A DNA stretch of 64,000 bases from NCBI GenBank assembly GCA_000751595.1, contig CCMH01000004.1:124001-188000 (forward strand), read 5' to 3'. Positions 8,638 through 17,525 of this stretch are shown piece after piece; the stretch's first letter is position 1; every line of letters begins with the position of its first letter. The stretch comes from Weeksella massiliensis. Lineage in GTDB: Bacteria; Bacteroidota; Bacteroidia; Flavobacteriales; Weeksellaceae. Under the pieces are notes generated by a model, which saw nothing but the letters and a program-made list of their open reading frames with translations, had not been told where the DNA came from and did not search any database. Both the position numbers and the translations under genes were made by a program.

Positions 8638-10661
8638 AATTCTAGTTGTATAGAAAATCGAACATTGGTGCCTGGCATTGGATAATACATAATCACTTCA
8701 TATTGCTGATTGAATAGATTTTGTACTTCGGCCATTAACCGTAGTTGATAATTATTTATTTTGAAATCTTTTTGGATTGATAAATCATGTGTAAACCAGG
8801 GGTTTACTTCATTGATTTTGATATTGTTGCGCAGCGAATTGTAACGTTTCCCAACATAGATAAAACTATAATTCAGTCGCCAGTTTTGGTAAGCCGCACT
8901 AAGAACCGCTGAACCCGAATGTTTGGGCGTGTACGGAATTTGATCTTTGTACAATGCACTCGGATACGAATTGCCGTTGAGGTCAGTATCATAAGTATAA
9001 TCTTGTGCTTGCTGAAAAGTGTAGGTGAGCAAAGTAGAAAAATCAACAGCATGAAAGTTGAAATCTGCTTTTACATTTGCATCCAAGCCTTTGATTCTTA
9101 CTTCTCCTAAATTGACCATCATCCAACGGAAATTATTATTTCCAGGCATTGCCACAATTTTATCTTCTACTTCATTATAATAGGCGTCTATTTTGGCCGA
9201 AAAGTTTTTCATCCAACCAGAATTCATCGTTACATTATATGCCAGTCCGACATTGTATTGTGTGGTATATTCGGGTTTGAGAAGCGTATAACCGATTTCG
9301 GTATAATATAAATCGTTGAAGGTTGGCATTCTGAATATTTTTTTATAGAATGCTCTCAAATGAAAATCTTTTTCTAGAAAAGGCTGATAGCTAAGAAAAA
9401 AAGCATGAGTCCAAATGTTTTTATCCGGTGCAGCTGTATTTTTTTTCACGTTCTCTTGTACAAAAGTACCCAACAAACTCGCTTGCGCTTTGAGATGTTT
9501 GGTTTGATATGCCGTTGCCAAAGCAAACAAATTAGAATATCGAGTAGGATAGGAGAAGTCGCGTAAATTAGCCGACAGATTATTGTACTGAAAATCATAA
9601 GCCAAACTCACATCCCATTGCGGATTTATTCGGTATAAATTACTCGTTGATGCATAAACTTCTCGCTGTATATAGGTGTTGTCGATCATTAAACGCGTAG
9701 TATCTCGCGTTACATAATGGGTATAATCGTAGGCAAATTTTCCACGAAATTGAGTTTCGAAATTATTCCATTTCTTTTGGAAATTTCCTTGCAAATAATG
9801 GTTGCGATCCGCAAGAGTTGGTCCTGTAAGAATTTCATCATGTCCTTTAACTACCGCACCCGGAATTTCTCGATCCGAAAGATAATTATACGATTTCAAG
9901 TCCCATTGTCCATTTTCTATTTTTCCGAAAACAGTCGCTTCCAATCGTTTTGCCTCGATGCTTGCATCACGACGTTTCCACTTTTCTGACCATAATACAT
10001 TTCCTTGTTGATCGGTTTTGCGGTAACGAAAAGAATAAATTCCGTTCGACTTAATCAATTCGCTACTCAAAGCTGCAGAAAGTGTAGGAGATATTTTTTG
10101 TTCTATCCGAACCGAAGGATTGATTAGTTGGATGCTTCCTAACTTATAGCCAACCTTTAGATTGGTTTTTTTATCGGGCGTAAATGTAGGTTTTTTGGTG
10201 TTAAGGTAAATCGATCCTGCAGATCCGAAATCTTTTGCCGATTGAAAGATTTGACTTTTCTGACCATTGTACAAAGAAATCATTTCCATATCATCCAACG
10301 AAAATCGACCTAAATCGACCGTTCCGTTTTGGGCATTCCCAATTTGTATCCCGTCATAAAAAACACCAACATGTTGTGAACCCATACTACGAATGTTGAC
10401 GGTTTTCAGTCCGCCAATTCCGCCATAATCTTTGATTTGCACACCCGAAAAATAACGCAAAGCATCGGCAACATTATGGCTATTAAGTTGTTGCAATTCT
10501 TCGCCTTTCAGGATTTGAGCAGGAGAAACTTCTTTGTACGGATAGGCTTGTATGGTTACATGCTGCAAATGCACAACCGAATCATTTTCTTGTGCTATAA
10601 GCCAAGAATTGAAGGGCAAAACCGTTACAAAAAAGAGTATTTTTCGGTAGAATTTTCTCAT
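8634..10661 (-). CDS. btuB: TonB-dependent outer-membrane cobalamin receptor
   Basis: This 675-residue protein has a signal peptide (to about residue 23), a plug domain (about 30-150; VTIQAYPYKE TonB-box region, LKGEELQQLNSHNVADALRY, GVQIKDYGGIGGLKTVNIRS, VFYDGIQIGNAQNG) and a 22-strand barrel. The C-terminal signature NLFNQQYEVIMYYPMPGTN is typical of BtuB-type receptors and the chain ends in an aromatic/Leu strand. It imports cobalamin across the outer membrane using TonB energy. A cobalamin riboswitch about 110 bases upstream on the same strand supports the substrate assignment. The gene heads a four-gene operon with three surface binding proteins. Confidence 0.88.
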   Translation of the reverse strand: MRKFYRKILFFVTVLPFNSWLIAQENDSVVHLQHVTIQAYPYKEVSPAQILKGEELQQLNSHNVADALRYFSGVQIKDYGGIGGLKTVNIRSMGSQHVGVFYDGIQIGNAQNGTVDLGRFSLDDMEMISLYNGQKSQIFQSAKDFGSAGSIYLNTKKPTFTPDKKTNLKVGYKLGSIQLINPSVRIEQKISPTLSAALSSELIKSNGIYSFRYRKTDQQGNVLWSEKWKRRDASIEAKRLEATVFGKIENGQWDLKSYNYLSDREIPGAVVKGHDEILTGPTLADRNHYLQGNFQKKWNNFETQFRGKFAYDYTHYVTRDTTRLMIDNTYIQREVYASTSNLYRINPQWDVSLAYDFQYNNLSANLRDFSYPTRYSNLFALATAYQTKHLKAQASLLGTFVQENVKKNTAAPDKNIWTHAFFLSYQPFLEKDFHLRAFYKKIFRMPTFNDLYYTEIGYTLLKPEYTTQYNVGLAYNVTMNSGWMKNFSAKIDAYYNEVEDKIVAMPGNNNFRWMMVNLGEVRIKGLDANVKADFNFHAVDFSTLLTYTFQQAQDYTYDTDLNGNSYPSALYKDQIPYTPKHSGSAVLSAAYQNWRLNYSFIYVGKRYNSLRNNIKINEVNPWFTHDLSIQKDFKINNYQLRLMAEVQNLFNQQYEVIMYYPMPGTNVRFSIQLEL

Positions 10662-10773
10662 TTAGCTCCACAATGCGCTTACGAGAAATAATGAAGTAAT
10701 TGGGATAAAAAAATATCCTAATCAAATGTTCTTCACGCTTTAGTCCCCGAAAGCTGTTAACAATTCATTTTTT

Positions 10774-10928
10774 GGTAGGTCTTCTGACTTACTCCATTTT
10801 TTAGAAATTCTTCCCATAGAAAACTACAGTGAATTTGCGGCTCTAAAAAACTTTTGCGGAGCTTACAGCAGCGGGTCTGTTCAGGATTTTCACCTGATTC
10901 CCTGTTACCGAATATTTCTATTCGCACC
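10774..10928 (-). promoter_or_regulatory. Cobalamin (AdoCbl) riboswitch
   Basis: On the minus strand the conserved blocks appear in the right order: GGTGCGAA, then GGGAATCAGGTGAAAATCC, then ACCCGCTGCTGTAAGC, TCACTGT, and the B12 box AAGTCAGAAGACCTACC at 10774-10790. These are the consensus elements of the cobalamin riboswitch (P3-P6 core and B12 box). It lies in the leader of btuB, about 110 bases before its start codon, so excess cobalamin should shut off the B12 uptake operon. The 100 bases after the B12 box hold a short inverted repeat around 10700-10717 (GGATA/TATCC), but no strong terminator, which suggests translational control. A short open frame on this strand here is a by-product of the RNA. 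Confidence 0.93.
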
Positions 10929-11161
10929 AAAAATTTGTTCAAATGTACAAAAATTATTTTTGATCCTTTTCTTGCATAAAAACGAATAAATTTTATGTAA
11001 CCAATTCTATAACGTTAGTCGAGGAGTGTGTTTTTTTATTGATAATAAGTAGATTAAACGTTTGTTTCGATTATTATTTTAGATAAGAACTTTAAAATCA
11101 TCCTACCGAAATGGACTTTATACTTCCTAAATTGTATCGGTAAGAAGTCTTAATTTTATTG

Positions 11162-11169
11162 TAATTTTG
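11162..11169 (+). promoter_or_regulatory. Putative -7 element of lipB (TAATTTTG)
   Basis: TAATTTTG matches TAnnTTTG and lies 48 bases before the lipB ATG. The nearest upstream TTG (11132) is farther away than usual, so the -33 part is not convincing. Confidence 0.4.
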
Positions 11170-11217
11170 CGTGGTGTAGACGATGTTTATTTGCAAAATC
11201 TACCTTAATTTTAGGAC

Positions 11218-11931
11218 ATGAAGAGAACGGTATATTTTCAAGATTTAGGAAAAAAAAGAGATTATCAAGAAATTTGGGATTATCAAGAAGCCTTATTGGC
11301 CGAAAATGTTGGTGTAAAACAATACAATCGAGCGCAAGAAAAGGAAGGAAAAACCGAATTCAAAACTACGAAAAATCACTTGCTTTTTGTCGAACATCCT
11401 CATGTTTACACAATGGGTAAAAGTGGGCATATAGAAAATATGTTGGCCAATCAAGATCAGTTGAATCATATTCATGCGACGTACGTAAAGACGAATCGTG
11501 GGGGCGATGTTACTTATCACGGACCCGAACAATTGGTAGGATATCCGATTTTCGATCTGGATCAATTCAAACCCGATATTCATTTGTATATGCGTAATTT
11601 AGAGCAAGTTATCATCCAAACATTGGCGCATTATGGTTTGCAGGGCGAACGATCGAAGGGAGAAACAGGGGTTTGGTTGGATGTCGGAAAACCGTATGCC
11701 AGAAAAATTTGTGCAATGGGAGTAAAAGCTTCTCGTTGGATTACGATGCATGGTTTTGCACTGAATGTGAATACCGATTTACGTTATTTCGAATACATTG
11801 TGCCGTGTGGTATTAAAGATAAAGCGGTGGCTTCACTCGAACAAGAACTCAACCGAAAACTCGATATGGATGAGGTGAAAGAAGTTGTGCGTAAACAGTT
11901 TATCGATGTTTTTGATATCGATTTGAAATAA
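11218..11931 (+). CDS. lipB: Octanoyl-[acyl-carrier-protein]:protein N-octanoyltransferase
   Basis: This 237-residue enzyme transfers octanoyl from ACP to the lipoyl domains of 2-oxoacid dehydrogenases and GcvH, the first step of lipoate synthesis. Family motifs: TNRGGDVTYHGPEQLVGYPI (92-111), catalytic Lys163 in ARKICAMGVK, and the acyl-thioester Cys197 in YIVPCGIK. The spacing Lys to Cys is the same as in E. coli LipB (Lys135/Cys169). The N-terminus has an extra 25-30 residues compared with the E. coli protein, as in other Bacteroidota. It is monocistronic; lipA is not in the window. Confidence 0.93.
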   Translation: MKRTVYFQDLGKKRDYQEIWDYQEALLAENVGVKQYNRAQEKEGKTEFKTTKNHLLFVEHPHVYTMGKSGHIENMLANQDQLNHIHATYVKTNRGGDVTYHGPEQLVGYPIFDLDQFKPDIHLYMRNLEQVIIQTLAHYGLQGERSKGETGVWLDVGKPYARKICAMGVKASRWITMHGFALNVNTDLRYFEYIVPCGIKDKAVASLEQELNRKLDMDEVKEVVRKQFIDVFDIDLK

Positions 11932-12036
11932 AATTTGACATTTATTTAACAGATTATCATTTTTCTAAATATATTTAAGGGCGAAGAACGGAACATAAAT
12001 ATAGGTTTCGTTTTTCATCCATAAAAAATAGAACAC

Positions 12037-13458
12037 ATGAATAATCAAAAAACGATTTGGAGCCAATTTATTCCCTTGGTTTCCGTATTCTTCTTTTGGG
12101 GTTTTATTGCAGCAAGCAATGATATTTTGATTCCCGTCTTCAAAGAAGCTTTTCATCTTACACAAGGACAAAGTCAATTAGTTTCCTTGGCTTTTTACAT
12201 TGCTTATACGATAGGTTCGCTTATATATTTAGGAATTTCTGTTCTTATTGGTAAAGATCTTATCAATCGACTAGGGTATAAAAACAGTTTAGCAATCGGT
12301 TTAATTGTTTCTGCTCTGGGAACATTACTTTTTATACCAGCTGCCAATTTACATTCGTATCCATTAATGTTAAGTGGTTTGTTCACGGTAGGATTAGGGT
12401 TTTCATTGCAACAAACTGTAGCCAATCCATTGGCGATTGCCTTGGGTGATCCACAAACCGGATCGCAACGATTGACCTTAGCGGGCGGAATCAATAATTT
12501 CGGGACAACGATCGGACCGTTGATTGTTTCTTTTGCGATTTTTGGTTCGGTAAGCGAAAATTCTACTCATCATGTTGCCTTAGAAACCGTAAAAATTCCA
12601 TATTTGATTATTGGCGTTTTATTTTTGGCAGTAGCAATTTTCCTTAAGTTTTCTAAACTTCCCGATAAACCGCAAATTGTAGAAGAAGAAGATTCAACAA
12701 AACCTCATCGCGATCGAAAATCAGCACTTTCTTATCCACAACTTTGGTTAGGGATGATAGCAATTTTTCTTTACGTTGGGGTAGAAGTATCCACAGCGAG
12801 TAATTTACCCGAATATATGCACCGGGATTTAGGCTTCAAAATCCACGAAGTTGCACCTTATGTTTCGCTTTATTGGGCAAGTATGATGATCGGACGTTGG
12901 TCGGGTGCTGTAGAAGCTTTCAACCTTAAAAAGTCGGTCGAAAAATATGTAAAACTCATTGCACCGTATTTGGCTTTTGGCGTTTTCTTGTTGGTTAACT
13001 ATCTCGGAAATCACGATCTACAACCTTTCTATATCTATGCATTGGTGATTTTAGTTCTGATTGTTGCCGATTTATTAGCCAAAGGAAATCCAGTTCGCAT
13101 GTTATTTATATTCTCATGTTTCGGTGCGTTTGCCATCATAACCGGAATGCTTTCTACGGGCATGGTAAGTGTTTATGCTTTCTCAAGTGTGGGATTATTT
13201 TGTAGTACCCTTTGGCCATGTATTTTCACAATTGCCATTTCTGGTTTAGGTAAAAATACGAGTCAAGGAAGTAGTTTATTGATCATGATGATTATGGGTG
13301 GTGGAATTATTAGTTTCTTGCAAGGTTTATTGGCCGATGCAACCAGCATTCATTTCTCATATATCGTAGGTGTTTTATGTTTTGGATATTTAATTGTTTA
13401 TTCGATTCTGGCCAAAAGAATCTTAGCTAAACAAAATATTGTGTTCGAAAATAAGTAA
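12037..13458 (+). CDS. Sugar MFS transporter, FucP/GluP family
   Basis: The product has 473 residues and about 12 membrane segments. The N-terminal FFFWGFIAASNDILIP and the helix 4-5 region GFSLQQTVANPLAIALGDP, LAGGINNFGTTIGP are the signature of the fucose:H+ symporter family, which includes the glucose/galactose transporters of Bacteroidota. It should take up a monosaccharide by proton symport at the cytoplasmic membrane. There is no sugar-catabolic gene nearby to identify the substrate. It converges on kbl, with a bidirectional terminator between them. Confidence 0.87.
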   Translation: MNNQKTIWSQFIPLVSVFFFWGFIAASNDILIPVFKEAFHLTQGQSQLVSLAFYIAYTIGSLIYLGISVLIGKDLINRLGYKNSLAIGLIVSALGTLLFIPAANLHSYPLMLSGLFTVGLGFSLQQTVANPLAIALGDPQTGSQRLTLAGGINNFGTTIGPLIVSFAIFGSVSENSTHHVALETVKIPYLIIGVLFLAVAIFLKFSKLPDKPQIVEEEDSTKPHRDRKSALSYPQLWLGMIAIFLYVGVEVSTASNLPEYMHRDLGFKIHEVAPYVSLYWASMMIGRWSGAVEAFNLKKSVEKYVKLIAPYLAFGVFLLVNYLGNHDLQPFYIYALVILVLIVADLLAKGNPVRMLFIFSCFGAFAIITGMLSTGMVSVYAFSSVGLFCSTLWPCIFTIAISGLGKNTSQGSSLLIMMIMGGGIISFLQGLLADATSIHFSYIVGVLCFGYLIVYSILAKRILAKQNIVFENK

Positions 13459-13467
13459 TTGGGTTTC

Positions 13468-13562
13468 GGTAGGATGATATACAATCTTTTGATTTTTTCG
13501 GTATACTGAAAATAGAAAAGATCTTCCAGTTCATCATCTTGATAATTTGATTGTATCCTACC
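13468..13562. repeat. 95-base inverted-repeat element bounded by GGTAGGAT words
   Basis: The stretch begins with GGTAGG-ATGAT-ATACAATC and ends with GATTGTATCCTACC. The two ends are inverted copies of GGTAGGATACAATC, apart from five extra bases in the left copy. It starts 10 bases after the permease stop codon. It could be a small palindromic insertion or a folded 3' UTR element. The same GGTAGGAT octamer recurs in many other places in the window, listed in the findings. Confidence 0.5.
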
Positions 13563-13625
13563 TAAAATTTCCTAACCAATTTTTATTACAAATATTATTA
13601 TCAAACCTAATATAAAATAAAAGCA

Positions 13626-13659
13626 AAAAAAATCCACTTCAAACGAAGTGGATTTTTTT
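13626..13659. terminator. Bidirectional terminator between permease gene and kbl
   Basis: A perfect 15-bp stem (13626-13640 with 13645-13659, core AATCCACTTC) with AAAC loop has A runs on the left and T runs on the right, so it can end transcription from both converging genes. Confidence 0.9.
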
Positions 13660-13694
13660 GTACCTATCTATTTTCCTATCCAAAGAAAAATAGA

Positions 13695-14894
13695 TTATTT
13701 AATAACTCCTAATTCTTTTCCTACCTTGATGAAAGCAGCAATCGTATGATCGAGTTGTTCTTTGGTATGGGCTGCCGAAAGCTGTACGCGAATTCTTGCT
13801 TTATCTCTAGGCACAACCGGGAAAAAGAATCCGATTACATACACGCCTTCATCTAAAAGTTTATCGGCCATGACCTGAGAAAGTTTTGCGTCGTACAACA
13901 TCACCGGTACAATCGCCGCATCTCCTTCGGGAATATCGAAACCAGCTTCTACCATTCCTTTACGGAAATAGTCTGCATTCCACATCACTTTATCTCGCAA
14001 GGTATTGTCTTTTTCGAGCATCGAAAGCACTTCTAATGCAGCACCAACAATCCCTGGAGCCAACGAGTTTGAGAAAAGATACGGACGAGAACGTTGACGC
14101 AACATCTCGATAATTTCTTTTTTACCTGATGTAAAACCGCCCATCGCGCCACCCAATGCTTTTCCAAGTGTAGAAGTAATGATGTCTACTCGGCCCATTA
14201 CGTCGCAGTATTCGTGTGTTCCACGACCAGTTTTCCCCATGAAACCAGTTGCATGCGAATCGTCTACCATTACTAATGCATCGTATTTTTCTGCTAAATC
14301 ACAAACTCCTTTTAGGTCGGCAACAATTCCGTCCATCGAGAAAACTCCGTCCGTTACGATGATTTTGAAACGATGATTTTTAGCAGAAGCTTCTTTTAGT
14401 TTTTCTTCTAAATCATTCATATCATTATTTTTGTAACGATAACGAGCAGCTTTACTCAAACGAACCCCATCGATAATAGAGGCGTGGTTGAGTTCGTCAG
14501 AAATTATAGCATCTTCATCTGTAAATAAAGGTTCGAAAACTCCACCATTGGCATCAAAAGCGGCAGCATACAAAATCGTGTCTTCGGTCCCTAAATAATG
14601 GGCTATTTTTTGTTCTAATTCTTTGTGTATATCTTGGGTTCCACAAATGAAACGCACTGATGACATCCCATATCCACGTCGATCGAGAATGTCTTGCGCT
14701 GCTTTTATTACTTGTGGATTATCTGAAAGGCCTAAATAATTATTGGCACAAAAGTTTAATAATTTTTGACCATTTTCTAAAGTGATTTCTGCACTTTGAG
14801 GAGAAGCAATGATGCGCTCTTTCTTGAAAAGGCCTTGCTCTTCTAATTCGTTTAATTGTGTCTGAAGATAATTCTGAAATTCTTTGCTATACAT
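13695..14894 (-). CDS. kbl: Glycine C-acetyltransferase (2-amino-3-ketobutyrate CoA ligase)
   Basis: This 399-residue PLP enzyme cleaves 2-amino-3-oxobutyrate with CoA to glycine and acetyl-CoA in threonine breakdown. It is nearly collinear with E. coli Kbl (398 residues): NFCANNYLGL, SVRFICGTQD, TDGVFSMDGI, DDSHATGF and the PLP-binding lysine, Lys245, in TSTLGKALGGA. The acetyl-CoA-specific end (FFFPVVPRDKARIRVQLSAAHT) also matches. No tdh (threonine dehydrogenase) gene is adjacent. A TATATTTG -7 word lies 20 bases upstream. Confidence 0.93.
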   Translation of the reverse strand: MYSKEFQNYLQTQLNELEEQGLFKKERIIASPQSAEITLENGQKLLNFCANNYLGLSDNPQVIKAAQDILDRRGYGMSSVRFICGTQDIHKELEQKIAHYLGTEDTILYAAAFDANGGVFEPLFTDEDAIISDELNHASIIDGVRLSKAARYRYKNNDMNDLEEKLKEASAKNHRFKIIVTDGVFSMDGIVADLKGVCDLAEKYDALVMVDDSHATGFMGKTGRGTHEYCDVMGRVDIITSTLGKALGGAMGGFTSGKKEIIEMLRQRSRPYLFSNSLAPGIVGAALEVLSMLEKDNTLRDKVMWNADYFRKGMVEAGFDIPEGDAAIVPVMLYDAKLSQVMADKLLDEGVYVIGFFFPVVPRDKARIRVQLSAAHTKEQLDHTIAAFIKVGKELGVIK

Positions 14895-14913
14895 TTGTCT
14901 GTTTGTTTATACA

Positions 14914-14921
14914 CAAATATA
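14914..14921 (-). promoter_or_regulatory. Putative -7 element of kbl (TATATTTG)
   Basis: On the minus strand this is TATATTTG, a full match to TAnnTTTG, ending 20 bases before the kbl start codon. It shares the short divergent intergenic region with the GNAT gene promoter. Confidence 0.45.
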
Positions 14922-14944
14922 GAAAATAGTCCTAATAAATTGCT

Positions 14945-14952
14945 TATTTTTG
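14945..14952 (+). promoter_or_regulatory. Putative -7 element of the GNAT gene (TATTTTTG)
   Basis: TATTTTTG matches TAnnTTTG and ends 18 bases before the ATG at 14971, implying a leader of only about ten bases. Confidence 0.4.
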
Positions 14953-14970
14953 TAAAAATAGCCGTTGACC

Positions 14971-15810
14971 ATGATCGAATTGATATACCTTTTATACATT
15001 GCTGTACGTTTTGGATTTTTAGCCAAACGATATCGAAAAAATATATTTTTATGGGTTGTTTTATCAGGAATTTTTTATGTGATTTCGCTGATGTTTATCG
15101 CTTTCAATATTCATTTATTTTCGATGTTTGATTTGATGCCAAAACTTACGGAGATGAACGAAAATTACCAAATGTGGATTCCTGTTTTTGCAGGACTTTT
15201 TGTAGCGTTTGGCGTGTATCGAATTGTCGAAAAAAACTTCAGAAAAGATAAACAATTGGCTGAGGAAATAGAACAAGTCAAAGTGCAGAAAAAAGAAGAA
15301 GCCAAACGGAAAGATTTGCATTATTTCTTTCATGCCGTTAATCCTACCAATGTACATCACATCCTACCATTGGCTAAAAAAATATGGTCAACAACTTATG
15401 ACTCGATTTTATCTCAAGAGCAAATCGATTATATGATTCCAATGATGTACGACGAAAAGAAAATTTTGTCGGAAGTGGAACAAGGTGAATGTTGGGAGAT
15501 TCTGAAAGTTGACAATATTTCGGTGGGTTATTTGCATTATAAATTAGAAGAAGATGGACGTGTTTTTTTGTCTAAAATATATTTAGATTCATCAAATCAA
15601 CAACAAGGTTTAGGAAAAATAATGTTGGCGCACGTAACCGAATTTGCCGAGTCGAAATCTGCAAAAGCAATTTATCTGACTGTGAATAAACACAACGCAA
15701 AAGCAATCTCTTTTTATGAAAGAAATAATTTTACGCGTACACAAGAAGCTGTTTTCGAAATCGGAAATGGCTATGTGATGGATGATTATATTTATCAGAA
15801 AAATTTATAA
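14971..15810 (+). CDS. Membrane-anchored GNAT-family N-acetyltransferase
   Basis: The 279-residue product has three likely membrane helices in its first 90 residues (ELIYLLYIAVRF, IFLWVVLSGIFYVISLMFIA, MWIPVFAGLFVAFGVYRIV) and a charged linker (KDKQLAEEIEQVKVQKKEEAKRK). The C-terminal GNAT acetyltransferase domain (about 120-279) has the acetyl-CoA loop QQQGLGK and the late motif NKHNAKAISFYERNNF. The ATG at 14971 is preferred over a TTG two codons earlier. The catalytic domain should face the cytoplasm. The acceptor is unknown. Its 3' end overlaps that of the convergent radical SAM gene by 6 bases. The two halves may be a lineage-specific fusion. Confidence 0.75.
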   Translation: MIELIYLLYIAVRFGFLAKRYRKNIFLWVVLSGIFYVISLMFIAFNIHLFSMFDLMPKLTEMNENYQMWIPVFAGLFVAFGVYRIVEKNFRKDKQLAEEIEQVKVQKKEEAKRKDLHYFFHAVNPTNVHHILPLAKKIWSTTYDSILSQEQIDYMIPMMYDEKKILSEVEQGECWEILKVDNISVGYLHYKLEEDGRVFLSKIYLDSSNQQQGLGKIMLAHVTEFAESKSAKAIYLTVNKHNAKAISFYERNNFTRTQEAVFEIGNGYVMDDYIYQKNL

Positions 15811-17466
15811 TTCGAGCTGTAAAGTCGCATCAACAGGAGGGTGAACAACATTGTGCGAATTGGTAATGTATTCGATTACCCACATTTGTTTCGTTTCTAC
15901 AATTCTTCTTTCGGTTTCCCAAATCATCCAATCAAAATCAATAGAGAAGTTAACGAATCTACTTTTAGGGTGCGTTGCAATAACTGAATAATCCATTGCC
16001 AATTCTTCTTCGATATTAAATAAATCCTTCGGATTTGATTTGTGATGCGTGTAATAATCAATCGCAATCAATTGCAGTAGAATAGGGGAATTGTATTGCT
16101 TTTGAGTAAAAGTATAAAGCGTTTCATAGACCTGATTTAGGGTATGTTTGTAAGATAATCGTTCGGTAAAATAATTTCCTAAATCCATCAGATAATCAAA
16201 AATAGAAGCCGTTTCACTTATATACGTCAAGGTATGAATGGCGCGCGGTTTGTTCCAATAAATTTCCAGAGCATGCTCTAAGGCCGTAATATTGGCTAAA
16301 TCTTCTTGGCTAAGAAAATTGCTTTCGATGATTTGATAGGGCGGAGCTGGATCGAATTTATACCCATAATTTTCATATTTCTGCCGAACAGGTGTCCCTT
16401 TAAGAAACTTGAGAAAACCAAGCTGCAATTCGGGCGGATAAAGCTTGAAAGTTGACTCGAAACTATATTTCAAATCTTGCAAATATTCCAATGGCAAACC
16501 AACAATCAGATCCAAATGCATTTCTATTTTATCTTTTAATTGTAGGATTACATTCGACGTTTTATCAAAATTCTGTTTGCGAGAAACTTCTCGATTACTT
16601 GCTTGATTCACGGTTTGGATACCAATTTCGAATCGAAATAAATCTTTCGGAACTTTTTCATTGATAAACGCAATGATGTCCGGATGCACAATGTCGGCGG
16701 TAATCTCGAACTGAAAAACGTTTCCTTCTCGGTAATGTTCTAAAATAAATTGAAACAATGAAATCGTAAAATCTCGTTTGATATTAAACGTTCGATCTAA
16801 AAATTTGATGGTTTTTCCATGTTGCATCAAATACAAAAGATTCTCGTGAATGGTTTCTGTAGGTAAATACCTCATTTTATTATCCAAACTCGCCAAACAA
16901 AACTCACATTTATACGGACAACCTCTCGAAGTTTCTATATAACAAACTTTTTGTGCCAACTCTTTCGGATCATCATAAATATAAGGATTTCGACCTTCTA
17001 AGCGATTGATATCGAAAGTGATATTTTCTTTGTTGTAGATAATTTCTCCATTTTTCTTATACACTAAATTCGGAACTTTTTCTGTTTCTGGATAATGATT
17101 AAGAAATTCTTCGAACGGAATTTCACCTTCGCCTACAATGATAAAATCTACGCAATCGAGCGCTATAACTTCATCATATTCGTAACTAACTTCGGGGCCA
17201 CCCAAAAGAATTTTCGTTTCAGGAGAAAGATTTTTTATCAATTTAGCAACTTCTAAAGTTTGTGTTATATTCCAAATATAACAACTAAAACAAACAACAT
17301 CATAGCGCGAACATTCTTCTGCAACCGATTGAAAATCAGACTTAATAGTAAATTCTTTCCAATCTATATTGCCGCGTTCATGCGTGAGGTCATACAAAAT
17401 ACGAATCGCTAAATTTAGATGTATATATTTGGCATTCAGTGTTGTAAGAAGAACTTTTGGTTGCAT
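15805..17466 (-). CDS. Cobalamin-binding-domain radical SAM protein (DUF4080 type)
   Basis: The product has 553 residues. The N-terminal Rossmann-like part (about 1-130; LLTTLNAKYIHLNLAIR, ILLGGPEVSYEYD, FIIVGEGEIPFEE) is a B12-binding domain. The radical SAM core follows, with the 4Fe-4S cysteines Cys183, Cys187 and Cys190 in RGCPYKCEFC, and then a C-terminal DUF4080-like extension. Such proteins are thought to be SAM-dependent methyl or carbon-skeleton enzymes, but the reaction of this group is unknown. Dependence on cobalamin links it loosely to the B12 uptake operon in this window. A TATTTTTG -7 word precedes the start. Confidence 0.85.
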   Translation of the reverse strand: MQPKVLLTTLNAKYIHLNLAIRILYDLTHERGNIDWKEFTIKSDFQSVAEECSRYDVVCFSCYIWNITQTLEVAKLIKNLSPETKILLGGPEVSYEYDEVIALDCVDFIIVGEGEIPFEEFLNHYPETEKVPNLVYKKNGEIIYNKENITFDINRLEGRNPYIYDDPKELAQKVCYIETSRGCPYKCEFCLASLDNKMRYLPTETIHENLLYLMQHGKTIKFLDRTFNIKRDFTISLFQFILEHYREGNVFQFEITADIVHPDIIAFINEKVPKDLFRFEIGIQTVNQASNREVSRKQNFDKTSNVILQLKDKIEMHLDLIVGLPLEYLQDLKYSFESTFKLYPPELQLGFLKFLKGTPVRQKYENYGYKFDPAPPYQIIESNFLSQEDLANITALEHALEIYWNKPRAIHTLTYISETASIFDYLMDLGNYFTERLSYKHTLNQVYETLYTFTQKQYNSPILLQLIAIDYYTHHKSNPKDLFNIEEELAMDYSVIATHPKSRFVNFSIDFDWMIWETERRIVETKQMWVIEYITNSHNVVHPPVDATLQLEL

Positions 17467-17486
17467 AATCGTGAATAAATAGATGA

Positions 17487-17494
17487 CAAAAATA
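17487..17494 (-). promoter_or_regulatory. Putative -7 element of the radical SAM gene (TATTTTTG)
   Basis: On the minus strand this is TATTTTTG, a TAnnTTTG match, located 20 bases before the start codon at 17466 and downstream of the cyclophilin stop. Confidence 0.4.
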
Positions 17495-17525
17495 CGTATT
17501 TATTTGTCGATATGCGATTTCACTT

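Noticed and set aside
10757-10942. 61-codon minus-strand frame before btuB
   Set aside because: The region is the cobalamin riboswitch; the frame is a by-product of the RNA sequence.
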